The notes: generated from the letters alone by a model not told the origin. A stretch of 64,000 nucleotides of DNA from an uncultured Paracoccaceae bacterium (GCA_913060475.1 CAJXSD010000011.1:1-64000), one strand, 5' to 3'; shown: positions 28,320 to 38,646, numbered from the stretch's first letter. Program-made: numbers and translations.

Positions 28320-28886
28320 ATGACAATTTTTTCACGACGCGGCGCAATGGCGCTGATGATGGTTGCAGGTCTGGGTGCCTGTACGAACGGCATTGGCAAC
28401 GGATATCCCGGCAGTTCTGCTGATAAAATCGATGCACGCGTGGCACGCACCATCGATCGCATGCATCAGGAATTTCCGACAACGCGGGAATTGACAGAAA
28501 AATCCGCCGGCATGCTGGTCATGCCCCTGATCACCGAGGCAAGCCTTGGCTATGGCGGCGGCTATGGTCGTGGGGCGCTGGTTATAAATGGCGAAATCGT
28601 GGATTATTATTCGACAACCTTTGCATCCGTCGGGCTGCAAATTGGGGCGCAGCAATATGCACATACCCTGTTTTTCATGACCCAAGAGGCGCTTGAGGAA
28701 TTCAGATCATCCCAAGGATGGGCCGCGGGTGGCGATATTGAATATGCCCTGCCCTCGGGTGGCGAGGCGATGCGCGCTGAAACCACAACCGCGCTGAGCG
28801 AAGTGGTCGCCTACGTCTTTGGTCAGGCTGGCATTAAATTTGGCGCATCGCTTGAGGGCGCGAAATATACGCGGATTATTCCCTAA
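28320..28886 (+). CDS. Ysc84/SYLF-type lipoprotein
   Basis: 188 residues from the ATG at 28320; the frame is open 66 bases upstream but that part lacks a signal peptide. A Tat/Sec-like start MTIFSRRGAMALMMVAGLGAC gives a lipobox GLGAC (Cys21). The body has KSAGMLVMPLITEASLGYGGGYGRGAL and the C-terminal YVFGQAGIKFGASLEGAKYTRI typical of the Ysc84 (SYLF, DUF500) lipid-binding domain. Bacterial members are periplasmic or outer-membrane lipoproteins of unclear role. Probably transcribed after hemB; ends in a strong terminator. Confidence 0.85.
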   Translation: MTIFSRRGAMALMMVAGLGACTNGIGNGYPGSSADKIDARVARTIDRMHQEFPTTRELTEKSAGMLVMPLITEASLGYGGGYGRGALVINGEIVDYYSTTFASVGLQIGAQQYAHTLFFMTQEALEEFRSSQGWAAGGDIEYALPSGGEAMRAETTTALSEVVAYVFGQAGIKFGASLEGAKYTRIIP

Positions 28887-28914
28887 CCATCGGCAATCGG
28901 CCAGAGATCGAAAC

Positions 28915-28951
28915 ATGGGGTATTCGGGACCAACCGATGCCCCATTTTTTT
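28915..28951 (+). terminator. Rho-independent terminator after Ysc84 lipoprotein
   Basis: A stem ATGGGGTATTCGG / CCGATGCCCCAT (one wobble, one bulged base) with loop GACCAA runs into seven Ts (28945-28951), 29 bases after the stop codon. Confidence 0.8.
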
Positions 28952-29004
28952 ATCAATTTGGCGCGGGAAAACCGCCAAACTTGACCGAAACGGGCAACCA
29001 AGCA

Positions 29005-29034
29005 TTGCACCCAACATCAATGGTCTGCTATAAT
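29005..29034 (+). promoter_or_regulatory. sigma-70-type promoter of gyrA
   Basis: TTGCAC (29005-29010), 18-base spacer, perfect TATAAT (29029-29034). Start of transcription would fall near 29041, giving a leader of about 40 bases before the gyrA GTG. Confidence 0.65.
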
Positions 29035-29078
29035 TCAGACCAACAAGATATAGAATAAACTGATGCGAGCAACTGACA

Positions 29079-31865
29079 GTGACAGACACGCCTGAAACAC
29101 CCGAAACGGACGACGAAAACCGCCCCGAACGTATGACATTTGACGGCCCGTCGGTATCCATCACGGATGAATTGAAAACCGCCTATCTTGACTACGCGAT
29201 GAGCGTGATCGTCAGCCGCGCGATCCCCGATCTGCGCGATGGTCTGAAACCGGTGCACCGCCGCATTTTGTATGCGATGCATGAAACGGGCAATACGGCC
29301 GATAAATCCTATCGCAAATCGGCGCGTCCTGTGGGCGATGTTATGGGTAAATATCACCCCCATGGCGACAGTGCGATTTACGATGCTTTAGTCCGCATGG
29401 CCCAGGATTTTTCGATGTCTTTGCCGTTACTGGATGGTCAAGGCAACTTTGGGTCCATGGACGGCGACAACCCCGCCGCCATGCGATACACCGAGGTACG
29501 GATGGACAAACCGGCCGCATTTTTGTTGGCCGACATTGACAAAGATACCGTTAATTTTCAGGACAACTATGACGGCAAAGACCGTGAACCATCCGTTTTG
29601 CCGGCGCGGTTTCCAAATATGTTGGTCAATGGTGCAGGCGGTATCGCGGTCGGTATGGCCACCAATATCCCGCCCCATAACCTGGGCGAGGTGATCGATG
29701 CGACATTGGCCCTGATCGACGATCCTGATCTGGATGCAGAACAGCTGATCCAATATGTCCCTGCCCCCGATTTCCCTACAGGTGGCGTTATTCTGGGCCG
29801 CTCTGGCGCACGCAAGGCCTATACCGAGGGCCGCGGCAGCGTCATTATCCGCGCCAAAACCCGCGTCGAGGAAATTCGCAAAGATCGCTATGCCATTGTG
29901 ATCGACGAAATCCCCTATCAGGTGAACAAAGCGTCGATGATCGAAAAAATCGCAGAGCAAGTCCGCGAGAAAAAGATCGACGGCATCGCCCATGTGCAGG
30001 ACGAATCTGACCGTAACGGTGTGCGCGTTGTTGTCGAATTGAAACGTGATGCCACGGCCGAGGTGGTGTTAAACCAGCTCTATCGTTTTACGCCGATGCA
30101 GACATCCTTTGGCTGTAACATGCTGGCGCTGAATGGGGGCCGCCCGGAACAGCTGACATTGCGCACGTTCCTGACCAATTTCATCGATTTCCGCGAAGAA
30201 GTCGTCGCGCGCCGCACCGCCTTTGAATTGCGCAAAGCACGCGAACGCAGCCATATTTTATGTGGTTTGGCTGTGGCCGTGTCCAACGTTGACGAAGTGG
30301 TCGCCACAATCCGCAGTTCATCCGATGCCGCTGAGGCGCGCGAAAAATTGATGACCCGCGCATGGCCCGCCCATGAGATTGCCGAATACATCCGCCTGAT
30401 TGATGATCCTACCCATACTGTAAATGACGATGGCACCTATCATTTGTCCGAAACCCAAGCGCGCGCGATTTTGGAATTGCGCCTGCAACGCCTGACGCAA
30501 CTGGGCGTGAAAGAGGTGACAGACGAATTACAAGAATTGGCCGCCAAGATCCGCGAATATCTGGATATTTTGGCATCGCGCGAACGGATTTTGGATATCA
30601 TCCGCACCGAATTGCACGAAGTAAAAGACCAATTTGCCGTCCCCCGCCGCACCGAAATCGTCGACTGGGCGGGCGATATGGACGACGAGGATCTGATCGA
30701 ACGCGAAGATATGGTCGTGACCATTACCTCGGGTGGGTATATCAAACGCACACCTTTGGCCGATTTCCGCGCCCAGCGTCGTGGTGGCAAAGGTCTGTCC
30801 GGCATGCAAACCAAAGACGAAGACGTGGTGACCACCCTGTTCGTGGCCAATACGCATACGCAATTGCTGTTCTTTACCACCGACGGCATGGCCTATAAAC
30901 TGAAAACATGGCGCCTGCCCCAGGGCGGCCGCACCGCCAAGGGCAAGGCGATTGTAAATATCCTGCCCATTCCAACCGGTGTTTCGATCGCGGCAATTAT
31001 GCCCGTTGATGTCCCCGAGGATGATTGGGACAACCTTCAAATTATCTTTGCCACGTCCCAGGGGGATGTGCGCCGCAACGCCCTGTCCGATTTCACCAAT
31101 GTTCGCTCAAACGGTAAAATTGCGATGGATCTGCCCGAGGGTGTGGAATTGGTCAACGCCCGTATCGCGGGCGAAGATGACGATGTCATGTTGTTCACGA
31201 ATTCGGGCCGTGCGATCCGGTTTTCAACCACGGATGTACGGGTGTTCAAGGGGCGTAAATCGACCGGTGTGCGCGGCATTCGGTTGAACGGCGATGACCG
31301 CGTTGTATCGATGTCGATCATTCGCCATTTTGACGCAACTGCCGACGAACGCGCCGCCTATCTGAAAATGCGCCGTGCGATGGCGGGTGTTGCCGATGAT
31401 GACACAATCCCCGTGGACGAAGATGGCGGAAACGCAAATACACAGATCAGCACCGAACGCTATGCCGAAATGTCAGCTGCGGAAAATCTGATCCTGACGA
31501 TCACCGCTGGCGGATCGGGCAAACTGTCGTCCAGCCACGACTACCCCGTGCGCGGGCGTGGCGGTATGGGTGTGACCGCGATGGACAAGGCGATGCGTGG
31601 CGGCGATATTGTGGCGTCCTTCCCTGTCGAGCTGTCCGACCAGATTATGTTGGCCACATCCAAGGGGCAATCGATCCGCGTGCCTGTCGACGGCATTTCG
31701 TTCCGATCCCGCAGTGCGGGCGGCGTGCGTGTGTTCAACACAGGCGCAGGCGAGGAGGTGGTGTCCGTGGCCTGGATCGCAGATCAGGGTGACGATGACG
31801 ACACCCAAGGCGACACCCAAGACGGGGACCAAGGCGGTGAGGGGAACGCACCGCAAACGGATTAA
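29079..31865 (+). CDS. gyrA: DNA gyrase subunit A
   Basis: 928 residues from a GTG start; the N-terminus [14 protein letters not shown] is like other Rhodobacterales GyrA, and no better start is seen. Catalytic Tyr137 in [10 protein letters not shown], and the quinolone region [19 protein letters not shown] keeps Ser98 and Asp102, the wild-type residues for quinolone sensitivity. The GyrA-box [11 protein letters not shown] in the C-terminal beta-pinwheel shows it is gyrase and not topoisomerase IV ParC. The acidic, Gln/Gly-rich tail (about 30 residues) is normal for this group. Introduces negative supercoils with GyrB. Confidence 0.97.
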   Translation: MTDTPETPETDDENRPERMTFDGPSVSITDELKTAYLDYAMSVIVSRAIPDLRDGLKPVHRRILYAMHETGNTADKSYRKSARPVGDVMGKYHPHGDSAIYDALVRMAQDFSMSLPLLDGQGNFGSMDGDNPAAMRYTEVRMDKPAAFLLADIDKDTVNFQDNYDGKDREPSVLPARFPNMLVNGAGGIAVGMATNIPPHNLGEVIDATLALIDDPDLDAEQLIQYVPAPDFPTGGVILGRSGARKAYTEGRGSVIIRAKTRVEEIRKDRYAIVIDEIPYQVNKASMIEKIAEQVREKKIDGIAHVQDESDRNGVRVVVELKRDATAEVVLNQLYRFTPMQTSFGCNMLALNGGRPEQLTLRTFLTNFIDFREEVVARRTAFELRKARERSHILCGLAVAVSNVDEVVATIRSSSDAAEAREKLMTRAWPAHEIAEYIRLIDDPTHTVNDDGTYHLSETQARAILELRLQRLTQLGVKEVTDELQELAAKIREYLDILASRERILDIIRTELHEVKDQFAVPRRTEIVDWAGDMDDEDLIEREDMVVTITSGGYIKRTPLADFRAQRRGGKGLSGMQTKDEDVVTTLFVANTHTQLLFFTTDGMAYKLKTWRLPQGGRTAKGKAIVNILPIPTGVSIAAIMPVDVPEDDWDNLQIIFATSQGDVRRNALSDFTNVRSNGKIAMDLPEGVELVNARIAGEDDDVMLFTNSGRAIRFSTTDVRVFKGRKSTGVRGIRLNGDDRVVSMSIIRHFDATADERAAYLKMRRAMAGVADDDTIPVDEDGGNANTQISTERYAEMSAAENLILTITAGGSGKLSSSHDYPVRGRGGMGVTAMDKAMRGGDIVASFPVELSDQIMLATSKGQSIRVPVDGISFRSRSAGGVRVFNTGAGEEVVSVAWIADQGDDDDTQGDTQDGDQGGEGNAPQTD

Positions 31866-32021
31866 TCCACGATCCGTTTTGACCCAAACTATCCCAAAAT
31901 ATATCGTAAGCCATTCGTCTGAATGGCTTACTTTCTTTTTACCAACAGGCAATACTTTGGTCGTATCACGCAAACTTATATCAGATGCGCCATCCATGCA
32001 TCTGAAGGCCACGAGACCAAA

Positions 32022-32843
32022 ATGCAAAACTGGGATGATCTGAAATTTTGTTTGGCGCTAGACCGCTATAACACGATGACGGCCGCGGCCAAGGCCTTGG
32101 GCACGAACGTGGCCACAGTATCACGCCGCACTGAACGGATGACCGAACAGGCAGGCCAGCCCCTGTTTGTACGCGATCAAACCCAGTGGGTTGCCACGGA
32201 CCTGGGCAAGCGATTGGCCAATCTGGCGGGACATTTGGAAACGGGCATTCAATCTTGGACCCCGGGCCATTGCCAAAATCTGATGCCCCAAAAATTGCGC
32301 ATCAGCCTGCCCGATATGCTGGCCTGTGTGGTGTTCAAACGGGATATATCGCCCCTGTTTGACCACCTGCCCCATCTGGAATTATCGGTATCGGATAAAT
32401 CCGCCAGCCTGGCCTATGGCGAAACGGATTTGGTGTTATCCTATGATGAACCGACCGAAGGCCGCGTTCTGCGCCGAAAAATTACTGATCTGTATTTTGG
32501 CCAATACCAACATGCGCGTCTGAATGCCCCCGCGACCGAATGGCTGTCCATTGCCAGCAATCATGATATTGAACAGCGCCATGATCAACGCGCAGACTTT
32601 GGCAGCGCTGCTGCGATCACGGTAACCAATGTTGCGCAGGCCGTTGATATCATGGCAATGCGTCCGATTTCGTGCCTGTTGCCCGTGACATGGGCACACC
32701 AGAACCCCGATCTGGTGGCCCTGCCCGCAATGCGGCCACAGGCGCATTCTGTTTGGGTCTCTTATCACGTGACACGGCGCCATGACCGCGTATTACAGCA
32801 GGCCATGACCTGGCTCGACAGCTGTTTACAGTCGAAACACTAA
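32022..32843 (+). CDS. LysR family transcriptional regulator
   Basis: 273 residues from the ATG at 32022 (MQNWDDLKFCLALDRYNTM); the open frame extends 99 bases upstream without coding character. The HTH is at about 5-60 (TMTAAAKALGTNVATVSRRTERM), and the effector-binding domain is short and has few of the usual conserved residues. In pattern this resembles the roseobacter LysR group starting with WDDLKxFLAL. Target not evident; gyrA lies upstream and the M32 pseudogene converges from the right. Confidence 0.85.
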   Translation: MQNWDDLKFCLALDRYNTMTAAAKALGTNVATVSRRTERMTEQAGQPLFVRDQTQWVATDLGKRLANLAGHLETGIQSWTPGHCQNLMPQKLRISLPDMLACVVFKRDISPLFDHLPHLELSVSDKSASLAYGETDLVLSYDEPTEGRVLRRKITDLYFGQYQHARLNAPATEWLSIASNHDIEQRHDQRADFGSAAAITVTNVAQAVDIMAMRPISCLLPVTWAHQNPDLVALPAMRPQAHSVWVSYHVTRRHDRVLQQAMTWLDSCLQSKH

Positions 32844-32859
32844 CCCTGTGCAGCGTGCA

Positions 32860-34326
32860 TCATAGAAATTCAGAAAATTTCTGATGGATATAGTCGACAA
32901 AGGGCGCGGCAGTTGGCTGGGTGCCGCAGGCCTGCGCGATCAAATCGGGTGCGGGCACGGATGCGCCATGGCGTTGCACAGTGTCACGCAACCATGCGCG
33001 GGCGCGGGTTGTATCACCTTGGGCCAGATCATCACGCACACTAGGATCGTCTTGGGTCATTTTGGCCCATAGGTTGCCCGCATAAATATTGCCAATCGAA
33101 TAGGTCGGAAAATATCCCAACAGCCCCTCGGACCAATGAATATCCTGCAACATCCCGTTGGACGGTTTGTCCACACCATACCCAAAATCAGAGGCAAAGC
33201 GATCGTTCCACGCGGTTTCCACATCTGCGACGGCCAAGTCACCCGAAATCATTGCGCGTTCCAAATCAAAACGCAGCATGATATGCAGGTTATATTGCTT
33301 CGGTCCGAATGAAACCGCGCGACACAGCATTCACAGCACGATAGAAATCAAATTCATTGGTCACGCCAATGTCGCCAAAAAGATCGCGCATCCGGCCAAA
33401 CAGCCATCCACAAAATTCACGCGACCGCGCCAATTGGTTTTCGTAAATGCGGCTTTGGCTTTCGTGGACGCCCAGCGATGTGCCCTGCCCCAAAATGGTA
33501 AAGTTATAGGCCGCATCTATGTTCTGTTCATAGGTCGCATGGCCCACTTCGTGGATGGTGGAATACAGGCTGTCAAAGGGGCGTTCGTCGTCAAAGCGCG
33601 TGGTAATCCGCACGTCATTGCCCCCACCCGTGCTAAAGGGATGCAGCGCCACATCAATGCGCCCACGGGTCAGATCATACCCAAAAATGCCCGCAATTTC
33701 ATTGGTTAAGGCCAGCTGTTTTTCGCGGGTAAACACACCACGCAGTTCTGGCGCAGGGGCCGCCTGTAACACGGCCGCGCGCAAATCAACCAAGGCGGGG
33801 CGCAGTTCGTCAAACATCGCGGCCACATCCGCGACGCGGCCATCGGGTTCATATTCGCGAAACAGCGCGTCATAGGGCGTCATGTCGGTGCCCTGCGCAA
33901 TGGCCGCGGCCTTTTGCCGGGACAGATCGACCACCTCGGACAAGAGCGGTAAAAATAGTGCGGTATCGTTTTCGGATTTGGCCTGCGCCCATGCCGCGTG
34001 GGATCGCGCGGTGATACGGGCCAAGGCCACACTTAGATCCGCGGGAATTTTTTGGTTTTGTCAAAACTGCGCTGGATCAAATCATATTGACGCCGTTCCA
34101 CGGGGGCCAATTCGTCGACGCAAACAGCCGCCAATAAATCGCCCAATTCGGCCGATGTATTGCGGGCATGTACGGTCGCCTCAAGCGCGGCCATTTCTTC
34201 GGATCGGTCGCCCGCCCCACCTTGGGGCATGACGGTTTCATGATCCCATCCCAGCCGCTGTGCGATACGGCCTAATGCTTCGGTTTGGCGTTGATAGGAT
34301 TGTAATGCGTCAAATGCCTGTGTCAT
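32860..34326 (-). pseudogene. M32 carboxypeptidase Taq, disrupted by two frame changes
   Basis: The three minus-strand pieces 34326-34033, 34056-33290 and 33330-32860 together give one M32 carboxypeptidase of about 485 residues. Zinc motif HEVGH (33553-33539) and the downstream VHESQSR glutamate are kept. Lesion 1: a run of six As (plus-strand Ts 34048-34053) where seven would keep KTKKIPADLSVALARIT in frame; as it stands a TAA follows at 34033. Lesion 2: near 33296-33300 the conserved RTEADExxYNLH reads RTEA then jumps frame to QYNLHIMLRFDLE, consistent with loss of about 11 bases including the Asp-Glu pair. The first alone could be a sequencing slip; the second cannot, so the gene is probably dead. 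Start at 34326 has AAGGAT before it, four bases from the ctaA stop. Confidence 0.85.
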
Positions 34327-34330
34327 ATCC

Positions 34331-35482
34331 TTATGCCCCCCGCACGGATTGCACCGCCGGGTAGCCCGCCATAAACCGCGCACGCAGGATCAGCACCCAG
34401 GTCACAACAGCGCCCAACTGATGCACAATCGCAATCTGCCATGGGGCCGAATACATGACCGTGATTATACCCAAGACCATCTGGAAAAACACCATGGCCA
34501 AGACCGCATTAAACCCGAACCGCACATGTGTATTGCCCGATTTGCGCGCCACGCGCCAAACCACAATGGCAAAGATCATCAGCGCATAACCTGCCATGCG
34601 GTGGATGAATTGCACCAACCCGTCATCTTCAAAGAAATTGCGCCACCATGGGGTCAACGAAAACATATCGGGCGGGAAAAATCCGCCAGCCATCAGCGGC
34701 CAATCGATATAATTGCGCCCCGCATCGATCCCTGCAACCAAAGCCCCCAGCAGAATTTGCAAAAACGCCAGATGCATCAGGCCTGTGCCCATGGAAAACA
34801 GACGTGTTTCGCGCATGCGACGGCGCTGGATCAGGTCCTTTTCGCTTAGGCCCAATTGGAACACGAACCACGAAATGAACCCCAGAATAACAAAGGCCAA
34901 TCCCAAATGCGTGGCCAACCGGTAACTGGCCACATCCAACATGGTGCCTGTCAAACCGCTAGACACCATCCACCAGCCAACAGCCCCCTGTAAACCGCCC
35001 AAGGCGCCCAGCAGGACCATGCGCGATGCCCAACCGGTTGGAATTTTGCGCGCCGCCCAGAACCCCAAAAATCCAATGGCCCAGACCAATCCGATGACAC
35101 GGCCCAACTGGCGATGCCCCCATTCCCACCAGTAAATGAACTGGAATTCGGACATGGACATGCCTTTGTTTTGTAACTGATATTCCGGAATGGCACGGTA
35201 TTTATCAAATTCCGATTGCCAGGCCGCCTCGGACAGTGGGGGCAAGGCACCGGTGATCGGTTTCCATTCGGTGATTGACAATCCACTGTCGGTCAGACGT
35301 GTCAAACCGCCCACTGCAATCATCACCACGACCAGGGCAAACAGGATCATCATCCAAATGCGAATGGCCCCACGCGCGCCAGAATTGCGACCGCGATCAA
35401 TCACGCCTTGGGCGGCGGTCACGGGGGCTGCGGATTTGTCTGTTCCAACCTCTTGGAAAATGGCGCGTTTGCCTTGGGTCAT
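34331..35482 (-). CDS. ctaA: haem A synthase CtaA
   Basis: 383 residues with eight transmembrane helices. GGLTRLTDSGLSITEWKPITGALPP and FIYWWEWGHRQLGRVIGL are the signature segments of the COX15/CtaA type 2 enzymes, with the haem-ligand histidines (EWGHRQ, HLGLAF, FIHRMAGY, HQLGAV). It oxidises the haem O methyl group to formyl for cytochrome aa3 oxidase. The N-terminal 40 residues are hydrophilic. Single gene, followed by the broken M32 gene. Confidence 0.95.
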   Translation of the reverse strand: MTQGKRAIFQEVGTDKSAAPVTAAQGVIDRGRNSGARGAIRIWMMILFALVVVMIAVGGLTRLTDSGLSITEWKPITGALPPLSEAAWQSEFDKYRAIPEYQLQNKGMSMSEFQFIYWWEWGHRQLGRVIGLVWAIGFLGFWAARKIPTGWASRMVLLGALGGLQGAVGWWMVSSGLTGTMLDVASYRLATHLGLAFVILGFISWFVFQLGLSEKDLIQRRRMRETRLFSMGTGLMHLAFLQILLGALVAGIDAGRNYIDWPLMAGGFFPPDMFSLTPWWRNFFEDDGLVQFIHRMAGYALMIFAIVVWRVARKSGNTHVRFGFNAVLAMVFFQMVLGIITVMYSAPWQIAIVHQLGAVVTWVLILRARFMAGYPAVQSVRGA

Positions 35483-35546
35483 TTCAACTGCCTATCTGTC
35501 TGTTTTTCTAGGATCATACATAGAATGACAGGCCCGTTGAAACAAG

Positions 35547-36293
35547 TCATTCCAGGGGCGATTTAGACCGTAATAATTGTCGCAGCATGCCATGGAACAT
35601 TTGCACATCACTGCGTGTCAGCGGCAGGCGTGACCACAAATTGCGCAGGTTTGTTTTCATACCAGCCGATTTTTCAACCGGATAGAAAAACCCAGCCTGT
35701 TCCAAACGCTGTTCGTAATGATCAGCCAATTTTTCAATTTCGATATGTTCTGCAAAATCGGTTTTTGCCATTTCCATGGTCATATCTGCAATTTCCGTTG
35801 TGGCACGCCGCCATTCATAGGCCACCAGTAACACACATTGCGCCAGATTCAGCGATGGAAAATCAGGGTTCACGGGCACCGAAATAATCGCATTTGCCTG
35901 TGCCACATCATCGTTTTCCAAACCCGACCGTTCAGGTCCAAACATAACGGCCACCTGTTCGCCACGCGCAATTTTTTCGGCCGCCAGCTGCATGGCCGCC
36001 TGTGGGGAATACACCGGTTTGGTCAATCCCCGCCCGCGGGCCGTGGTCGCAAATGTGAAATGGCGATCGGTTAAGGCATCGGGGACGGTGTCAAAATGGC
36101 CTGCCTCGTCCAACAGACGCCCCGCACCGCTGGCCATGGCCACGGCCTTGGAACTGGGCCAGCCGTCGCGCGGGGCCACGACGCGCATGCGATCTAACCC
36201 AAAATTCCACATGCCCCGCGCTGCGGCGCCGATGTTTTCACCCATCTGTGGGCGCACCAGAACGAATGACGGCTGTGGGGTATCTGTGGGCAT
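35547..36293 (-). CDS. trmJ: tRNA (cytidine/uridine-2'-O)-methyltransferase TrmJ-like (SpoU family)
   Basis: 248 residues from the ATG at 36293, preceded by AAAGGA; an ATG 15 bases upstream has no ribosome site. SPOUT fold: VLVRPQMGENIGAAARGMWNFGL (motif 1), VMFGPERSGLENDDVAQAN (motif 2) and ISVPVNPDFPSLNLAQCVLLVAYEW (motif 3) with the trefoil knot. The C-terminal helical extension FFYPVEKSAGMKTNLRNLWSRLPLTRSDVQMFHGM is typical of TrmJ, which methylates position 32 of tRNA. Monocistronic on the minus strand. Confidence 0.88.
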   Translation of the reverse strand: MPTDTPQPSFVLVRPQMGENIGAAARGMWNFGLDRMRVVAPRDGWPSSKAVAMASGAGRLLDEAGHFDTVPDALTDRHFTFATTARGRGLTKPVYSPQAAMQLAAEKIARGEQVAVMFGPERSGLENDDVAQANAIISVPVNPDFPSLNLAQCVLLVAYEWRRATTEIADMTMEMAKTDFAEHIEIEKLADHYEQRLEQAGFFYPVEKSAGMKTNLRNLWSRLPLTRSDVQMFHGMLRQLLRSKSPLE

Positions 36294-36425
36294 TTCGGTT
36301 CCTTTCATTTGCCGGTGATGTAGGTTAGTTTGGGCCCCAAGAAAACCCCAAATCCCGCAATTCCAGCATGGTCAAATGGAATTTTCCACGCTATGACATC
36401 GACAAGATGAAACAAGGACACGCAC

Positions 36426-37046
36426 ATGTCAGATCAAGAACATCCCCAACTGTATTTGGTGACACCATCTGAATTTGAACCCGCTGAATTTTCCGTCATT
36501 TTGGCTGATCTGCTTGATGCATTCGACATTGCCTGCGTGCGCGTAGCGCTGGCCACCCGCGATGAAACGCGGATTATCAAATGCGCAGATGCCGTGCGCG
36601 AAATCTGTCACGCCCGCGACGTGGCCGTTGTGATCCAGGACCATGTTTTAATGGTGGAACGGCTGGGGCTGGACGGTGTGCATTTCAGCGATGGATCCCG
36701 CCACGTTCGTAAAACACGCAAAGATTTGGGCGAAGACGCCATCGTCGGCACATTTTGCGGTGCATCGCGTCATGACGGGATGAGCGCGGGCGAACAAGGT
36801 GCCGATTACGTCAGCCTAGGTCCGATCAGCGGGGCCAATTTGGGCGACGGGACCTTGGCCGAATTTGACACATTCCAGTGGTGGTCCGAAATGATAGAAG
36901 TGCCTGTGATCGCCGAAGGTGGCCTAACACCCGAATTGATCGCGCAGCTGGCGCCCGTGTGTGATTTCTTTGCCATCGGCGATGAAATCTGGACCCAGGA
37001 CGACCCCAAGGCCGCCCTATCCACATTGATCGCGGCTATGGGCTAG
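36426..37046 (+). CDS. ThiE-like TIM-barrel protein, divergent active site
   Basis: 206 residues. It has the overall thiamine-phosphate-synthase fold (YLVTP start, GADYVSLGPI strand, VPVIAEGGLTPE phosphate loop) but the ThiE signature residues are altered: the usual NDR is QDH (VVIQDHVLMVERLGLDGVHF), HLGQ is HFSD, and GPxxPTxTK reads GPISGANLGDG. A true thiamine phosphate synthase is therefore doubtful; it may be a paralogue with another role (TenI-like). No other thi gene is nearby. Its end overlaps the olsA end by four bases, tail to tail. Confidence 0.75.
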   Translation: MSDQEHPQLYLVTPSEFEPAEFSVILADLLDAFDIACVRVALATRDETRIIKCADAVREICHARDVAVVIQDHVLMVERLGLDGVHFSDGSRHVRKTRKDLGEDAIVGTFCGASRHDGMSAGEQGADYVSLGPISGANLGDGTLAEFDTFQWWSEMIEVPVIAEGGLTPELIAQLAPVCDFFAIGDEIWTQDDPKAALSTLIAAMG

Positions 37047-37870
37047 GCCTGTTGCGACAAATGCGCGGCGCGGACGTCTGTTTCCAACGCCGCTGCGATC
37101 GCTTTGCGTGATGGGAAATCGGATACCTTGCGTTCGGGGTGATAGATGACATCCACACGGCCTTGGCGAAATTTGGCCAGCGTATGGATCAGATGGGTGC
37201 CAAAATCCATATCCCCCCACCATCCGTAAAACCGTGGATCTGCCCCATGGGGGGCATAAAAATTAACGGTCACCGGCTGGATATACATATCATCGTGCAA
37301 TTCGGGCGCAAAAAACGCCGCAAACAGCGTGGTTTTGAATGGTAAAACACGCAGCCCATCGGTTGAGGTGCCCTCTGGAAAAAACAGCAGGCGATGGTTG
37401 TGTTTCAACCGATATTCAAATGTTTCCTTTTGTGCCTTGGCCTCGCGGGGGTCGCGTTTGATAAACACGGTGCCTGTGGCGCGGGCCAACCAGCCGATAC
37501 CTAGCCAACCGGCCACCTCAGACTTGGATACGAAATAAACCCGCTGCGCGGCATTCAGGGTGAAAATATCCAACCATGATGAATGGTTTGCAACAATGGC
37601 CCCAGTGTGTTTCATGGGACTGCCCAGCGTGCGATACCGAATGCCCATCAGGATCAGGGCCGTGCGACAGACGGCTTGGGTCAGGAATGGGGTCACGGGG
37701 CGGTCCTGCCCGAAAATGGGACGCTCAAGCAGCCGGATCAGCAACAAAACCGCCAATCCGCCAAAAACAACGATCGCAATCGGGATCGCACGCAAAATTG
37801 CGATGACCCACCCCAAGGCGGAAATATCCTTTAGGTTTGGTTCTGGCCCCTCGTCCCATGTGTGCGACAT
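37043..37870 (-). CDS. olsA: 1-acyl-glycerol-3-phosphate acyltransferase-like O-acyltransferase (OlsA/PlsC)
   Basis: 275 residues from the ATG at 37870, which overlaps the stop of the preceding gene in TGATG. One N-terminal membrane segment (LRAIPIAIVVFGGLAVLLLIRL), the catalytic motif NHSSWLDI (HX4D), GTVFIKRD and the substrate motif FPEGTSTDG, so an active PlsC-type acyltransferase. Being coupled to the olsB-like gene, it is most likely OlsA, which O-acylates lyso-ornithine lipid to ornithine lipid; general lysophosphatidate acylation is the alternative. Confidence 0.85.
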   Translation of the reverse strand: MSHTWDEGPEPNLKDISALGWVIAILRAIPIAIVVFGGLAVLLLIRLLERPIFGQDRPVTPFLTQAVCRTALILMGIRYRTLGSPMKHTGAIVANHSSWLDIFTLNAAQRVYFVSKSEVAGWLGIGWLARATGTVFIKRDPREAKAQKETFEYRLKHNHRLLFFPEGTSTDGLRVLPFKTTLFAAFFAPELHDDMYIQPVTVNFYAPHGADPRFYGWWGDMDFGTHLIHTLAKFRQGRVDVIYHPERKVSDFPSRKAIAAALETDVRAAHLSQQA

Positions 37871-38646
37871 CAAAAACGATCCCTTTGAAATAGTGCGATT
37901 TGTTTTTCGTTCATGTTCTGAATGTCCAATATCATGCAAATGTCTGTTGTGTTGAATTGATGATCGACATAGGCGTCCTGCCCGATCACCCCGCCCAATC
38001 GCAGATAGGCCTTGATCAAGGCAGGCACCTGACGCATTGCGGATTTACGGTCCAACCTGTCAATATCCACCAAATCCATCGGTTGATTGTGCGGCGGCCT
38101 GGCCTGAACGCGCAAATGCGGTGGCGCCAAATGTTTGTGATGCAATGCGGTCAATGCAGGGGCCAGTTGTGCAATGTCGGTGCCTGCAAAACTGGCAACC
38201 CCAAAAAGGATCTGAATGTCATGTGCCACAACATAATCGGCCAAGGCCTGCCACAACACAAACATCCCCATCCCACTGCGATATCGTTGATCCAGACAGG
38301 ACCGCCCCAATTCTAACAAACGCTGACCACAGTGGTGTAACGGGGTCAGGTCATATTCATGTTCCGAATAAAACTGCCCCACTTGGGCCAGATGTTGCCC
38401 GCGCAATAACCGATAGACCCCAACCACGCCCAAGGGCACATCATCCGGCGCATGATCATCAATCAACAACAAATGATCATAATGCGGGTCAAACCGGTCA
38501 CATTCGATCATGCGATCATGGTCAACCTGATCACCACTGCCCCCCAATTCCTGAACAAATACGCGATAGCGCAAACGCTGCGCTGCAAATAATTCGTCGT
38601 CCGTTTGCGCCAATTTTGTGCGAAATTTCGGGGGCTTAATCGACAT
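37870..38646 (-). CDS. olsB: ornithine-acyl-ACP N-acyltransferase OlsB-like (hemolysin-like GNAT)
   Basis: 258 residues from the ATG at 38646, preceded by GGGATTGGAA; ATGs 21 and 45 bases upstream are possible. The conserved stretch QRLRYRVFVQELGG, then ECDRFDPHYDHLLLID, VGVYRLLR, LELGRSCLDQRYRSG and LWQALADYV are those of the hemolysin-like acyltransferases (OlsB), which transfer a 3-hydroxy acyl group from ACP to ornithine. With olsA directly downstream this is the two-gene pathway for ornithine lipids, phosphorus-free membrane lipids that are widespread in roseobacters and raised under phosphate limitation. Confidence 0.85.
   Translation of the reverse strand: MSIKPPKFRTKLAQTDDELFAAQRLRYRVFVQELGGSGDQVDHDRMIECDRFDPHYDHLLLIDDHAPDDVPLGVVGVYRLLRGQHLAQVGQFYSEHEYDLTPLHHCGQRLLELGRSCLDQRYRSGMGMFVLWQALADYVVAHDIQILFGVASFAGTDIAQLAPALTALHHKHLAPPHLRVQARPPHNQPMDLVDIDRLDRKSAMRQVPALIKAYLRLGGVIGQDAYVDHQFNTTDICMILDIQNMNEKQIALFQRDRF

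Noticed and set aside
34030-34060. Programmed -1 frameshifting at the A6 run of the M32 gene
   Set aside because: It would repair the first lesion only; the second lesion deletes conserved residues and still breaks the protein, so plain gene decay is simpler.
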